Assembly (NCBI GenBank): GCA_905160935.1
Contig: CAJHZI010000473.1
Span: 194,001-258,000 of the forward strand
Direction of reading: 5' to 3'
DNA: 64,000 nucleotides
Source of the DNA: Enchytraeus crypticus
Lineage: Eukaryota; Annelida; Clitellata; Enchytraeida; Enchytraeidae
In this document: positions 63,549-64,000 of the stretch, one piece after another
Position numbering within the stretch: position 1 is the first letter of the stretch
How the letters are laid out: each line of letters opens with the position of its first letter
Program-made: the position numbers and the translations under genes
Notes under the pieces: model-generated
The model's input: only the letters and a program-made list of their open reading frames with translations
The model's database searches: none
Told to the model about the DNA's origin: nothing

Positions 63549-63866
63549 TGTCTCAATAGCTCTGTGTGTAAGTGTGTTCGGTAACAGAAAGACGAAAAAA
63601 ATATGGCGAAGAAGTGTAATATCGAATGAAGATGCTGTATTTTGTTTAATGTGTAATTATTACGATACCATCATTATTTGCTGGTAACGTCGTGAAATGT
63701 TAAATGGTTGTTCCTGAGGTCCTGGGATCAATTTCGGTAGAACTGATCAGAGAGTAATACCACGGACATTTACAGGACTGGTGATATGGATAATTGACTG
63801 AATCAACTAATGTTCAAACATGTCGTGTTAATGGTACTAGATATCAATACCGATGCTCATTTCAGT
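63549..63866 (+). mobile_element. tRNA-derived SINE, family B, with a 97-bp insertion
   Basis: TGTCTCAATAGCTCTGTGTG, then GGTAAC, about 97 bp of extra sequence, GGTAACGTCGTGAAATGTTA, CTGAGGTCCTGGGATCAATT and a family tail. The insertion is bracketed by GGTAAC at 63580 and 63683. Confidence 0.68.
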
Positions 63867-64000
63867 ATCTCTCTCTCTCTCTCTCTCTCTCTTCAGCGCA
63901 CTGCCAAGTGACAGGTTCGAGGTACATATTCATACTCAAAGTCTGTTTTTTCGCTCCATAAGAGCACTCCTTAGATCAGCAAGTTAATCCTTTCACAAAG
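63867..64000 (-). mobile_element. (CT)n and family X terminus, cut by the window end
   Basis: (CT)n at 63869-63892, then TTCAGCGCACTGCCAAGTGA, CAGGTTCGAGGTACATATTC and GTTAATCCTTTCACAAAG. Confidence 0.7.

Overview
The window is animal nuclear DNA. It is AT-rich, its genes are split into short exons with GT/AG introns, and most of it is introns, microsatellites and retroposon debris. The GT92-type glycosyltransferases, the many RTE-like LINE ends with microsatellite tails, the tRNA- and 5S-derived SINEs and the Tol2-like hAT relic suggest a lophotrochozoan invertebrate, perhaps a mollusc. That placement is an inference. There is no operon, phage, CRISPR or other prokaryotic feature.

Layout. 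(1) 1-18779, plus strand: the last four exons of a GT92 (DUF23) glycosyltransferase gene (1-140, 12640-12777, 16620-16764, 18157-18779), which starts before the window. Its 12.5 kb first visible intron holds an intronless immunoglobulin-like membrane protein on the minus strand (3271-3996), two copies of a LINE fragment, a diverged tandem duplication and many SINEs. (2) 18780-21712: intergenic, with a tRNA-like SINE and a long minisatellite interrupted by a SINE. (3) 21713-23389, minus strand: a second GT92 paralogue, convergent with the first, whose whole luminal domain lies in one exon. (4) 23.4-35 kb: no host gene seen. It holds tandem repeats, SINEs, a GC-rich fossil leader with a TATA box and a cluster of similar hairpins (about 30.3-31.5 kb), a non-autonomous hAT element (31766-33092) and an RTE-like LINE fragment. 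(5) 35048-47062, plus strand: a ten-exon gene for an AT-hook protein of about 340 residues, with a glutamine-rich segment, three clear AT-hooks, a leucine-rich helix and an acidic tail. I do not recognise the protein. Every exon is a multiple of three and every intron is phase 0. (6) 47.1-64 kb: a probable 3' UTR with 44-bp repeats, then minisatellites, microsatellites, LINE/SINE fragments and unassigned sequence.

The most unusual signals concern genome architecture rather than a metabolic system. TTGA-type tetranucleotide arrays sit directly against the 3' splice sites of six exons in three genes. Complementary TCAA arrays lie downstream of some of these exons. One exon start has been copied twice with its splice acceptor into the preceding array. 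LINE 3' ends with a small hairpin appear to seed the microsatellites, one of which supplies a splice donor. Two short retroposon families share a head but carry different tails, and one SINE joins a tRNA-Met-like head to a 5S rRNA-like body. A run of 17-nt-loop hairpins in the fossil leader at 30.6-30.8 kb has stems that co-vary.
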